Below, piece by piece: positions 1 to 5,766 of a DNA stretch of 7,497 nucleotides (position 1 is the first letter of the stretch; each line of letters begins with the position of its first letter). Under the pieces are notes generated by a model that searched no databases, was not told the DNA's origin, and saw nothing but the letters and a program-made list of their open reading frames with translations. The stretch is from Phycisphaerae bacterium (GTDB lineage Bacteria > Planctomycetota > Phycisphaerae > Sedimentisphaerales > Anaerohalosphaeraceae), in contig PXAQ01000023.1 of assembly GCA_003567095.1 (NCBI GenBank), positions 1 to 7,497 of the forward strand. The letters run 5' to 3'. Both the position numbers and the translations under genes were made by a program.

Positions 1-239
1 AGCGAACGCAGGTTCTGCGCGATCTGGCCGCCCTTGTCCATATCCAGCGACGTATTCAGCTCAAAGAGGATGTCGCGGGCCTTGCTGATATAGCGGTTGC
101 GTCCGGGAATATCGTTGGCGTCCATGCATTGGCGCGCCTGGCGAAGAAACTTGATCGCCCCGTCATACAGCATCACCACCAGCCGGCCTCGGCTCTGGGT
201 ATTGACGGTGTTTTGCTGATACACTGATACGGCGTCCAT
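1..239 (-). CDS. fliS: Flagellar export chaperone FliS (N-terminal part; gene runs off the left edge)
   Basis: FliS is a small cytoplasmic helical-bundle chaperone that binds the disordered C-terminus of flagellin, prevents premature polymerisation and delivers it to the flagellar type III export gate. The visible 79 residues start MDAVSVYQQN and contain the family hallmarks: the N-terminal Y-x-x-x-x-V/N segment, the 'GRLVVMLYDGAIKFLRQA' helix (residues about 18-35) and a second helix with 'NRYISKARDILFELNTSLD' (about 48-66). The C-terminal 40-60 residues of a usual 120-150 residue FliS lie outside the window. The ATG at 239 is preceded by AGGAG (246-250) six bases upstream. It lies 110 bases downstream of flagellin on the same strand, a classic flagellin-fliS order, so the identification is supported by both sequence and context. 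No separate promoter is evident, so it is probably read from the flagellin promoter through the intervening hairpin. Confidence 0.93.
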   Translation of the reverse strand, partial: MDAVSVYQQNTVNTQSRGRLVVMLYDGAIKFLRQARQCMDANDIPGRNRYISKARDILFELNTSLDMDKGGQIAQNLRS

Positions 240-278
240 AAGCAACTCCTATATATTGTGCAGCACTCTTTTTTTACC

Positions 279-328
279 CGACTACAGAGGATGGTTCGAT
301 ACCGGAGTACCGAACCACCCTGCAGTCA
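279..328 (-). ncRNA. Long hairpin with UNCG-type tetraloop in the flagellin-fliS intergenic RNA
   Basis: Read on the minus strand, 328-321 pairs with 286-279 (8 bp) and 320-307 pairs with 302-289 (14 bp), with a two-base bulge (288-287) and a UCCG tetraloop (306-303) closed by C-G. The 22 pairs include four G-U wobbles (328/279, 323/284, 318/291, 310/299). All four become A-C mismatches on the plus strand, so the structure is favoured only in the flagellin-fliS transcript. It starts 21 bases after the flagellin stop and ends 28 bases before the fliS ribosome binding site. The minus-strand RNA downstream of it has an A-run, not a U-run, so it does not look like an intrinsic terminator. A role in stabilising the 3' end of the abundant flagellin mRNA, or as a processing or partial attenuation point setting a high flagellin:FliS ratio, is inference. 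Confidence 0.7.
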
Positions 329-349
329 TGGTAAGAAGCTCGATAAAAA

Positions 350-1165
350 TTATCCCAGAAGCGTCAGGGCCATCTGTGGCATCATATTCGCCTGCGACAG
401 CATCGAGATACCGGCTTGGGCCAGCACCTGATTTCGGGTCAGGGCCGCCATTTCGGTCGCCACGTCCACATCCGAGATGCGCGACTCGGAGGCCATCAGG
501 TTTTCCGTCTGGATATTCAGCACTTCGTTGGTGCTTTCCAGGCGGTTCATCATATAACCGAACATTGCCCGGGCGCTGTCTTTCAGTTCGATCGCATTTT
601 TGAGATCACCCAATGCGGATTGGGCCTGTTCGGCGTTTGAAATGTTCAGCGTGCTGATCCCCAGTGCCGAGGTCCGAACATCCACCGACTGAACATTGAT
701 GGTCTCTTCCGACCCAAAGTGAATGATCGCCGAATTGGCCGAGGCATCGCTGTTGAGCAGATTGATACTGTTGAACGCCGCACTGTTGGCAATGCGGTCA
801 ATCTCTTCAATCATCTGCCCGAACTCATTGTTCATAATGCGGCGCTGAGCGTCCGAATAGGAACCGGTGGCCGCCTGCTCGGCCAGCTCACTCATTCGAA
901 TGAGAATGCTGTTGATCGAGGCCATCGCACCTTCCATCGTCTGGAGCATGCTGATGGCGTCATTGGCATTGCGTGCGCCTTGTTTGAGCACGGCGATGTC
1001 CGCTCGCATCAGTTCCCGTACCGCCAGCCCCGCGGCGTCGTCTTTGGCGCTGTTGATCCGCAAGCCGCTGGACAGCCGCTCCACGGATCGGGCAAGGGCG
1101 GAGTAACTTTGCCCCAAGTGACGAGCGGCGCTTTCTGCCATGATGTTGTTTTTAATTGCTAACAT
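350..1165 (-). CDS. fliC: Flagellin, compact form without D2/D3 domains
   Basis: Structural subunit of the flagellar filament, exported through the flagellar type III apparatus and polymerised outside the cell. The 271-residue product starts MLAIKNN and has the conserved N-terminal D0/D1 helices with 'LSSGLRINSAKDDAAGLA' (31-48), 'ARNANDAISMLQTMEGA' (64-80) and 'EIDRIANSAAFNSINLLN' (121-138). A short linker follows. The C-terminal D1/D0 helices contain 'ESTNEVLNIQTENL' (210-223), 'ESRISDVDVATEMAALTRNQVLAQAGISMLSQAN' (227-260) and end in LLG. The variable outer domains seen in enterobacterial flagellins (about 500 residues) are missing, giving one of the shorter complete flagellins. The start at 1165 is chosen over an upstream GTG at 1183 because AAGGAG (1178-1173) sits 7 bases before the ATG and the protein then aligns with other flagellins from residue 1. 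It is probably transcribed from the sigma-28-like site at 1272-1298 and lies directly upstream of fliS. The symbol fliC (hag in some taxa) is by family only. Confidence 0.96.
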   Translation of the reverse strand: MLAIKNNIMAESAARHLGQSYSALARSVERLSSGLRINSAKDDAAGLAVRELMRADIAVLKQGARNANDAISMLQTMEGAMASINSILIRMSELAEQAATGSYSDAQRRIMNNEFGQMIEEIDRIANSAAFNSINLLNSDASANSAIIHFGSEETINVQSVDVRTSALGISTLNISNAEQAQSALGDLKNAIELKDSARAMFGYMMNRLESTNEVLNIQTENLMASESRISDVDVATEMAALTRNQVLAQAGISMLSQANMMPQMALTLLG

Positions 1166-1172
1166 AGGACTT

Positions 1173-1178
1173 CTCCTT
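1173..1178 (-). promoter_or_regulatory. Flagellin ribosome binding site
   Basis: AAGGAG on the minus strand, seven bases before the ATG at 1165. This strong site decides the start: using the upstream in-frame GTG at 1183 would place the site inside the coding sequence and add six residues unlike any flagellin N-terminus. Confidence 0.8.
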
Positions 1179-1233
1179 ACCACTGAAAAAAGTTAAACCT
1201 GCCGATTAACAAGCGTATCGCATCATCATATCA

Positions 1234-1458
1234 CCGATAAAAACCGTTCTGTGATACCAGTTCAAAATACATTATCGGAGACTTTTAAGGCTTCTTGAGG
1301 GGTTTGTCGAATTTCTTTGTAAAATCCAATAACATGACCGCTGCCGCATCGACGAAGCTGTTTATTATCGGAATCTCTGATTGCCAGGCTTTGTGTCCGA
1401 AGAAGAAAAAAGCGGATCCCACGTTTTGTGCTTGCCAAATAGAGGGGCCGACCGATAA
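1234..1458. repeat. Four copies of CCGATAA in the flagellin/pyrE divergent region
   Basis: CCGATAA occurs on the plus strand at 1234-1240 and 1452-1458 and on the minus strand at 1278-1272 and 1371-1365; the two plus copies share the longer ACCGATAAAA. The roughly 330 bases between flagellin and pyrE hold no convincing gene, are lower in GC than the flanks, and otherwise contain only the two promoter candidates. Only the 1278 copy has a good sigma-28 -35 partner at the right distance. The 1371 copy has CAAAGCCT at a spacing two bases too long. The copy at 1452 overlaps the proposed pyrE -10 element. Confidence 0.5.
1272..1298 (-). promoter_or_regulatory. Sigma-28 (FliA)-like promoter for flagellin
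   Basis: On the minus strand, TCAA (1298-1295), 15 bases, then TCCGATAA (1279-1272). The bacterial flagellar sigma-28 consensus is TAAA-N15-GCCGATAA, so this matches 3 of 4 bases at -35, 7 of 8 at -10, and has exactly the canonical spacing. It points at flagellin and would give a 5' leader of about 100 bases. That FliA-type sigma factors drive flagellin genes is established; use of this site is inference. The leader contains a possible 6-7 bp pairing (TATCAC with GTGATA) but nothing I can name. Confidence 0.55.
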
Positions 1459-1461
1459 AAT
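1432..1461 (+). promoter_or_regulatory. Candidate sigma-70-type promoter for pyrE
   Basis: TTGCCA (1432-1437), an 18-base spacer, then TAAAAT (1456-1461), giving a leader of about 30 bases before the pyrE start. Both hexamers match four or five of six consensus bases. No attenuator or pyrimidine-responsive hairpin is visible in the short leader. Confidence 0.4.
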
Positions 1462-1496
1462 ACCGCAACACAAGAGACCTATTTTGGAGTATAATG

Positions 1497-2021
1497 ATGG
1501 ACAACCAGGCACTGATCCGGCGCATCAAGGAAACGTCTTATCTGGAAGGCGATTTTGTGCTGCGCAGCGGCAAACGCAGCACCTACTATCTGGACAAATA
1601 TCTCTTTGAGACCCAGCCGGACGTCCTGCGGGCGCTGGGCAAGGCGTTTTGCGGGCATTTGAGCGAGGATGTCACCCGGATCGCCGGCGCCGAGCTGGGC
1701 GGGGTGGCCCTGGCCGCGGCCACGGCGATGGAGGCCGAAAAGCCTTGGGTCATCATCCGCAACAGCAAAAAAGACTACGGCACGAGTAAAATGATCGAAG
1801 GAAAACTCAGGCCCGGCGATGTGGTGCTGCTGGTCGAGGATATCGCCACCACCGGCGGACAGGTCCTCGAAGCGGCCAAAATCATCACCTCCGCCGGGGC
1901 GACCGTCAAAAAAATAGTCTCTGTCATTGACCGCAAACAAGGCGCTCGTGAGCAGATCGAACAGGCCGGCTTTGTTTTTGACAGCCTGATGACCAAAGAC
2001 GACTTGGGCATCAGAGACTAA
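1497..2021 (+). CDS. pyrE: Orotate phosphoribosyltransferase
   Basis: Catalyses orotate + PRPP to orotidine 5'-monophosphate + diphosphate, the fifth step of de novo pyrimidine synthesis, in the cytoplasm as a dimer. The 174-residue protein has the N-terminal orotate-side segment 'GDFVLRSGKRSTYYLDKY' (18-35), the flexible catalytic loop with R88, K91, K92 and G95 ('RNSKKDYG'), and the type I phosphoribosyltransferase PRPP-binding motif 'LLVEDIATTGGQ' (111-122) with its paired acidic residues. Length fits the short bacterial/archaeal PyrE form. Two ATGs are adjacent (1494 and 1497). GGAG at 1486-1489 is 4 bases from the first and 7 from the second, so I prefer 1497; the difference is one residue. 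It is a single-gene unit, divergent from flagellin and convergent with the ASH-domain gene. No other pyr gene is next to it. Confidence 0.95.
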   Translation: MDNQALIRRIKETSYLEGDFVLRSGKRSTYYLDKYLFETQPDVLRALGKAFCGHLSEDVTRIAGAELGGVALAAATAMEAEKPWVIIRNSKKDYGTSKMIEGKLRPGDVVLLVEDIATTGGQVLEAAKIITSAGATVKKIVSVIDRKQGAREQIEQAGFVFDSLMTKDDLGIRD

Positions 2022-2082
2022 CCAGGCCGCCGCTAAGTTTGGCGTATGCAATCCACCTCACCGGCGCCCCTGGCCGATACAA

Positions 2083-2109
2083 ATATGCCCGCGCGTGGCG
2101 CGGGCATAT
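2083..2109. terminator. Hairpin between convergent genes, possible bidirectional terminator
   Basis: A perfect 11-bp stem (2083-2093 with 2099-2109; ATATGCCCGCG on the left arm) with a five-base loop. It lies 61 bases after the pyrE stop and 23 bases after the stop of the minus-strand gene. T-richness after the stem is weak on both sides (AAATTT on plus, TTTGT on minus), so termination may be imperfect or protein-assisted. Position between convergent stops supports the call. Confidence 0.65.
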
Positions 2110-2132
2110 CAAATTTCCAGGGGCAATAGCAA

Positions 2133-3290
2133 TCAGCGTCCTTGAATAGCGTCGATCAACATATTGACCATTGCGTTCAGTTCAGGTACCGCCTCGCCGG
2201 CGACGAAATCAGGAGGCCGCCGCATGCCGTTGGTCTTTTGTTCCACCGACTCCAGCACAAAAAGGGCATGGTGTTCATAGCCTCCGCTGATCAGATGGCG
2301 GGCACTGATCAGCTTATTGCCCATCGCGATAGCTCTGCCGCGACCGGATCGACCGGGGCCGTCGCCGACAATCGTTCCGTCTTTCAGGCCCTGAAGGTAA
2401 AAAGCGCAAATGGCATCAATGTCCGCGTACGCACATCGCTTGGGCTCTTGGGGCGCCGCACCGGCCCCGGTCAACTGCACCTCCACGACAGAACGATTGG
2501 GATCGTTGCTGAAAATCTGCAACACCGCTATCGCGGGTCCCTGCTCGGAGGGCAGATACAGCAACTCAAATTTGACCGCACTGTTGGGATCGACAGTCAG
2601 GGGTAACTGCATAGTGGGGATGACCTCAAAGTCCATTGCCTCGCCCTGGACGATCTGCACATCCTGAATCGCCAGGCTGGCGGCGCCGATGTTGGCAACG
2701 GTGACCGTCTCGATTTGTTCTTGCCCGATTTCAATCTCGCCAAACGTTACCGTATCGGGCCAAATGTCAATCTCGGGTGCTGCGGCAACCCAGCCGAATT
2801 TAATAGGCAGATTAAAGCTGCCTTCACCGAAACCTGACACCTGAAACGCAAAAGGCGTACCGTCTTCATATACCCCGGTTAAAAGATTGTTCTCTAAAAA
2901 CAACTCGGTGGTCCCCTCTTCGAGAGGTTCGTCGTCGACCGCAAAATCCCGGCCGAAGACGGTCACCTCGGCCACAGGCAGACCGTTGTAAAGGGGCTGC
3001 AGGATAAGCAAATTATCAATCTTGCCTCCATAAATGTTCAATACCCCTCCATCGAAGACCTTGACATCACCCACTGCACCTGTACCCGCGGTGCTCTTAA
3101 TCCAGGCGCCGTCCAGTAAATTGACGGTTGAATTGTCAATCCATACGGTACCTTCAATTTCAAAGTCAATGTCGTATTCGTTGCCATCATTGAACCAGAC
3201 CAAGGCCTGTGCCGAGCTGAAACAGCAGACCAAAAGGCAGCATAGGATGGCCAGCCCGCGGCCGCTTGAGTTGTCGTGTTGATGTGCCAT
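2133..3290 (-). CDS. Secreted ASH/HYDIN-like domain protein, Phycisphaerae style
   Basis: A 385-residue exported protein of unknown function. Residues 11-29 form a Sec signal peptide (hydrophobic 'LAILCCLLVCCFSSAQA', likely cleaved after A29; no good lipobox despite four cysteines). Residues 31-170 are beta-rich, with 'VKVFDGGVLNIYGG' (76-89), 'EVTVFGRDFAVD' (108-119) and 'GTTELFLENNLLTGVYEDGTPFAF' (126-149), a pattern I associate with planctomycete secreted proteins. Residues about 172-277 are an ASPM-SPD2-Hydin-type immunoglobulin-like domain: 'FGEIEIGQ', 'TVTVANIGAASLAI', 'FELLYLPSEQG', 'IFSNDPN'. The last 100 residues, with two cysteines (C286, C295) and a helical end, match nothing I recognise. 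No sortase, PEP-CTERM or type IX sorting signal is visible. The start at 3290 has AGGAG 8 bases upstream; the in-frame ATG at 3335 would bury the signal peptide. ASH domains usually bind other proteins; the role here is unknown. Confidence 0.85.
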   Translation of the reverse strand: MAHQHDNSSGRGLAILCCLLVCCFSSAQALVWFNDGNEYDIDFEIEGTVWIDNSTVNLLDGAWIKSTAGTGAVGDVKVFDGGVLNIYGGKIDNLLILQPLYNGLPVAEVTVFGRDFAVDDEPLEEGTTELFLENNLLTGVYEDGTPFAFQVSGFGEGSFNLPIKFGWVAAAPEIDIWPDTVTFGEIEIGQEQIETVTVANIGAASLAIQDVQIVQGEAMDFEVIPTMQLPLTVDPNSAVKFELLYLPSEQGPAIAVLQIFSNDPNRSVVEVQLTGAGAAPQEPKRCAYADIDAICAFYLQGLKDGTIVGDGPGRSGRGRAIAMGNKLISARHLISGGYEHHALFVLESVEQKTNGMRRPPDFVAGEAVPELNAMVNMLIDAIQGR

Positions 3291-3298
3291 TTGTAAGA

Positions 3299-3303
3299 CT
3301 CCT
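3299..3303 (-). promoter_or_regulatory. Ribosome binding site fixing the start of the ASH-domain protein
   Basis: AGGAG on the minus strand, eight bases before the ATG at 3290. It supports that start over the upstream in-frame ATG at 3335, which would add 15 residues ahead of the signal peptide. Confidence 0.7.
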
Positions 3304-3357
3304 ATAAAAACTGTTATGCACATATTTCTAAACAATTAATTAATCTATTCTTAACAA

Positions 3358-3385
3358 AATATACACCAGAAAAGCAAAAAAGCAA
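3358..3385 (-). promoter_or_regulatory. Candidate promoter for the ASH-domain gene
   Basis: On the minus strand, TTGCTT (3385-3380), a 16-base spacer, then TATATT (3363-3358), in an AT-rich stretch; the leader would be about 60 bases. The hexamers are plausible rather than strong, and this AT-rich region offers other weak matches. Confidence 0.35.
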
Positions 3386-3424
3386 ATGCCGCTATCCATC
3401 CGGCATGCGCCAAGTTTCGGCATC

Positions 3425-3517
3425 GTCTTATAATTTTGCCATTTTCAAGTCTTATTTGGCATCTTTTCGTCTTGATTGGCAGAATTATCGCGTGTAAAAA
3501 AACTTTGTCGCGTGTTA
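3425..3517 (+). repeat. Phased direct repeats in the divergent region before the DUF1080 gene
   Basis: Two families of short direct repeats are each spaced exactly 20 bases, about two helical turns. GTCTTATTTGGCA (3449-3461) and GTCTTGATTGGCA (3469-3481) match at 11 of 13 bases; a looser copy starts with GTCTTAT at 3425. TCGCGTGTAA (3488-3497) and TCGCGTGTTA (3508-3517) match at 9 of 10. A perfect TATAAT lies at 3429-3434 but without a good -35. The rest of the 397-base gap (3291-3687) has no convincing gene. Regularly spaced direct repeats suggest a regulator binding site, but no regulator gene is adjacent. Confidence 0.45.
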
Positions 3518-3687
3518 ATTTGAAGGTGTTTGTGTTGGCGGCAAATCTGGCCTCTCTTGTCGGGATATGACAAAGATGGGCGCCCTATAGAATTTGCTTT
3601 CCATTTCACGGCATTCTGGTTATAGTTGTCATATTGGGAGTAATCACAGGAAACAAGCAAGTTTTGTCTTATTTTAGGAGATTGATT

Positions 3688-4446
3688 ATGCGCCGTATTT
3701 TGGTTAGAGCAGGCCTGTTTGTCGCAGTGCTGGCATTGGGGGCGTGTGCCGCCCAGCACGCTTTTCAGTGGGACGTACATGATATGGATCGGCCCCGGCC
3801 GCCAGTAGTCACACCGGGTGCCGAAGATCGTCTGCCGCCCTCGGATGCGATTGTGCTGTTCGACGGGACGGATTTGTCCGCCTGGCAAAGCAGGGACGGT
3901 TCCGATGCGCCATGGAAGCTCGAAGACGGCGCGATGAGGGTGGTTCAAGGCTCCGGCGACATCCGGACACGAGATGCCTTCGGTTCGTGCCAACTACACA
4001 TCGAATGGGCCTCGCCGGAAACAGTGCAAAACAAAGCACAAAGGCGCGGCAACAGCGGTGTCTTTTTAATGGACACCTATGAGGTCCAGATTCTGGACTC
4101 CTATGACAACGACACCTATCCCGACGGACAGGCCGCCTCCATCTACGGCCAGGCCCCACCGCTGGTCAACGCCAGCCGAAAACCAGGAGAATGGCAAAGC
4201 TTTGACATCATCTTCCACGCCCCCGTCTTCGAAGACGGCCAGGTGAAAAAACCAGGCACGATCACGGTTTTCCACAACGGGGTGCTCGTTCAGGATCACT
4301 GGGAAATTCAGGGCAGGACGCGCCATAGACAGCGACCCAACTACCAACCTCACCCGGAAAAGATGCCGCTGCGACTTCAGGATCACAATGATCCGGGCGA
4401 TCAGGTGCGATTCCGTAACATCTGGATTCGGCCGCTGGATGACTAA
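3688..4446 (+). CDS. DUF1080 / 3-keto-disaccharide hydrolase-domain lipoprotein
   Basis: A 252-residue exported lipoprotein. Residues 1-19 are a lipoprotein signal peptide with lipobox LGAC and Cys20 as the lipidated residue. The rest is one jelly-roll domain of the DUF1080 (3-keto-disaccharide hydrolase) family: 'IVLFDGTDLSAW' (55-66), 'CQLHIEW' (101-107), 'RGNSGVFLMDTYEVQILDSY' (120-139), 'SIYGQAPPLVNASRKPGEWQSFDIIFHAP' (151-179), 'GTITVFHNGVLVQDHWEI' (190-207) and 'PLRLQDHNDPGDQVRFRNIWIRPL' (227-250). Family members act on 3-keto glycosides and are abundant in Planctomycetes and Bacteroidetes; the substrate here cannot be told, and no sugar oxidoreductase or other glycoside gene is adjacent. 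The start at 3688 has TTAGGAG 7 bases upstream and gives the signal peptide directly. It is followed 63 bases later by the helicase gene on the same strand with no visible terminator, so partial read-through is possible. Confidence 0.92.
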   Translation: MRRILVRAGLFVAVLALGACAAQHAFQWDVHDMDRPRPPVVTPGAEDRLPPSDAIVLFDGTDLSAWQSRDGSDAPWKLEDGAMRVVQGSGDIRTRDAFGSCQLHIEWASPETVQNKAQRRGNSGVFLMDTYEVQILDSYDNDTYPDGQAASIYGQAPPLVNASRKPGEWQSFDIIFHAPVFEDGQVKKPGTITVFHNGVLVQDHWEIQGRTRHRQRPNYQPHPEKMPLRLQDHNDPGDQVRFRNIWIRPLDD

Positions 4447-4509
4447 CTGGAATAATTGGACAGTATATCATCTTTTAATCTGTGGTTTCAGAAAGACGTA
4501 CGGACTGTA

Positions 4510-5751
4510 ATGCGATTTGACGAATTAGACTTGAAGCCCCAGATACGCAAAGCCCTGGCAGAGATCAAGTATGAAACGCTGACTCCGATTCAGGAGCAGA
4601 CACTGCCGCATATTCTGGCAGGACGCGACCTGATCGCTATGGCCGAGACCGGCTCGGGCAAAACTGCCGCGTGCGCGGTGCCGCTGGTCCAGGAGGTGGA
4701 CCCGGCCCGGCGCACCGTACAGGCGCTGATCCTGGTGCCCACGCGCGAGCTGGCGCTGCAATATGTCACGGAAATCTCGCAGATCGCCAAGCATACCGAC
4801 ATCGAGTCGTTCGCGATTTACGGCGGCTTCTCGATGGCCATCCAGATGGGCAAGCTCAATCACGGCGTGCATATCCTGGTTGCCACGCCGGGGCGATTGA
4901 TCGATATGCTCTACAACACCTCGCTGCGCCTGGCCGATGTGCGGACATTCGTGCTGGATGAGGCCGATGAGATGCTCGATCAGGGCTTTGAGCAGGATGT
5001 GGAATTTGTCCTATCCTGCATGGTGCACGAGCACCAGACGCTGCTGTTCAGCGCGACGATGCCGGAGGAAATCAAACGCCTGAGCCAAAAATACCTTACC
5101 AATCCGGTGCAGGTGGAACTGATCAAAGAGCACGCCGCCCCGGCCTCGCTGGAGCATTGCTTTCAACTGGTCAAACCGCACCAGCGGCTTGAGACGTTGC
5201 TGGCGCTGATCGAAACGGAAAAACCCACGCAGGCGATCCTGTTCTGCAACAGCCGAAACGGCTGCGACAAGCTGTATGATCAACTGAAAAAGAAAGTCGA
5301 CTCCATCGAGGTCATCCACGGCGGTCAAGATCAGAACAAACGTACCAGCCTGTTTCGCCGCTTCAAAAAGCAGCAGATCACCTATATGATCGCCACGGAT
5401 ATCGCCGGGCGGGGGCTGGATTTTGCGCACGCCTCGCATGTGATCAACTATGATTTTCCGCAGAACGCCGAGGTGTACACTCACCGCACCGGCCGCACCG
5501 CGCGGATGGGCCGCAAAGGGCGGGCGGTGACATTCTGCACGCCGCGCGATCTGTCGCGGCTCAAAAGCATCCTGCGGCAAAACAAGATCACACCCATCTG
5601 GCTGGGCCAGGAGCCGGACCTGTCGGGGCCGCCCAACACAGGCCGCCGCGGCGGTAAACAGACCGGTCGGACAAACGCGCCGCCAAAAAAACGCCGCCGG
5701 CCGCGTCGCAAAAACACTCGCTCATCCGGCGAGGCAAAACCCAAATCGTAA
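4510..5751 (+). CDS. DEAD-box ATP-dependent RNA helicase
   Basis: A 413-residue RNA helicase that uses ATP to unwind short RNA duplexes; bacterial relatives (RhlE, CsdA, DbpA, SrmB) serve ribosome assembly, RNA decay or cold adaptation. Motifs in order: upstream aromatic F3, Q motif 'TPIQEQ' (25-30), motif I 'AETGSGKT' (45-52), Ia 'PTREL' (77-81), Ib 'TPGR' (126-129), II 'DEAD' (150-153), III 'SAT' (181-183), V 'ATDIAGRGLD' (295-304), VI 'HRTGRTARMG' (325-334). The 'HGD' after motif IV reads HGG here (270-272). All catalytic residues are present. A basic Arg/Lys-rich tail (about 377-413) probably aids RNA binding. The ATG at 4510 gives the usual 'M-x-F-D-E-L' start, although its ribosome binding site is poor; an in-frame TTG at 4456 would add 18 unlike residues. 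The exact subfamily cannot be settled by eye. It is followed 15 bases later by the symporter. Confidence 0.95.
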   Translation: MRFDELDLKPQIRKALAEIKYETLTPIQEQTLPHILAGRDLIAMAETGSGKTAACAVPLVQEVDPARRTVQALILVPTRELALQYVTEISQIAKHTDIESFAIYGGFSMAIQMGKLNHGVHILVATPGRLIDMLYNTSLRLADVRTFVLDEADEMLDQGFEQDVEFVLSCMVHEHQTLLFSATMPEEIKRLSQKYLTNPVQVELIKEHAAPASLEHCFQLVKPHQRLETLLALIETEKPTQAILFCNSRNGCDKLYDQLKKKVDSIEVIHGGQDQNKRTSLFRRFKKQQITYMIATDIAGRGLDFAHASHVINYDFPQNAEVYTHRTGRTARMGRKGRAVTFCTPRDLSRLKSILRQNKITPIWLGQEPDLSGPPNTGRRGGKQTGRTNAPPKKRRRPRRKNTRSSGEAKPKS

Positions 5752-5766
5752 CAGGAGCAGCCAGCG

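Noticed and set aside
1291..1305. CTTGAGGGGTTT resembles the tail of the phage T7 terminator
   Set aside because: There is no matching upstream stem arm and the T-run is short. The bases overlap the sigma-28-like -35 element, so the likeness is chance.
1262..1528. Minus-strand open frame of 88 codons between flagellin and pyrE
   Set aside because: It covers the promoter region and the pyrE start on the opposite strand, with no ribosome binding site or recognisable sequence.
1295..1609. Plus-strand open frame with several cysteines (104 codons) running into pyrE
   Set aside because: It starts at TTG or an ATG without a ribosome binding site, overlaps the proposed pyrE promoter and over 110 bases of pyrE in another frame, and resembles no family. 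The cysteine pairs look accidental.
1479..2051. 190-codon minus-strand frame opposite pyrE
   Set aside because: Antisense shadow of the clearly identified pyrE.
3386..3406. ATGCCG / CGGCAT inverted repeat with 9-base loop in the divergent region
   Set aside because: Six base pairs without further extension or a U-run; too weak to call a terminator or operator.
3557..3573. TTGTC-N7-GACAA inverted repeat upstream of the DUF1080 gene
   Set aside because: Only five-base arms; expected by chance in a 400-base region, although it could be a half-site pair for an unknown regulator.
3445..3993. Minus-strand open frame of 182 codons overlapping the DUF1080 gene start
   Set aside because: Half of it is antisense to the DUF1080 gene, the rest is AT-rich intergenic DNA with changing composition, and no start signal or family resemblance is seen.
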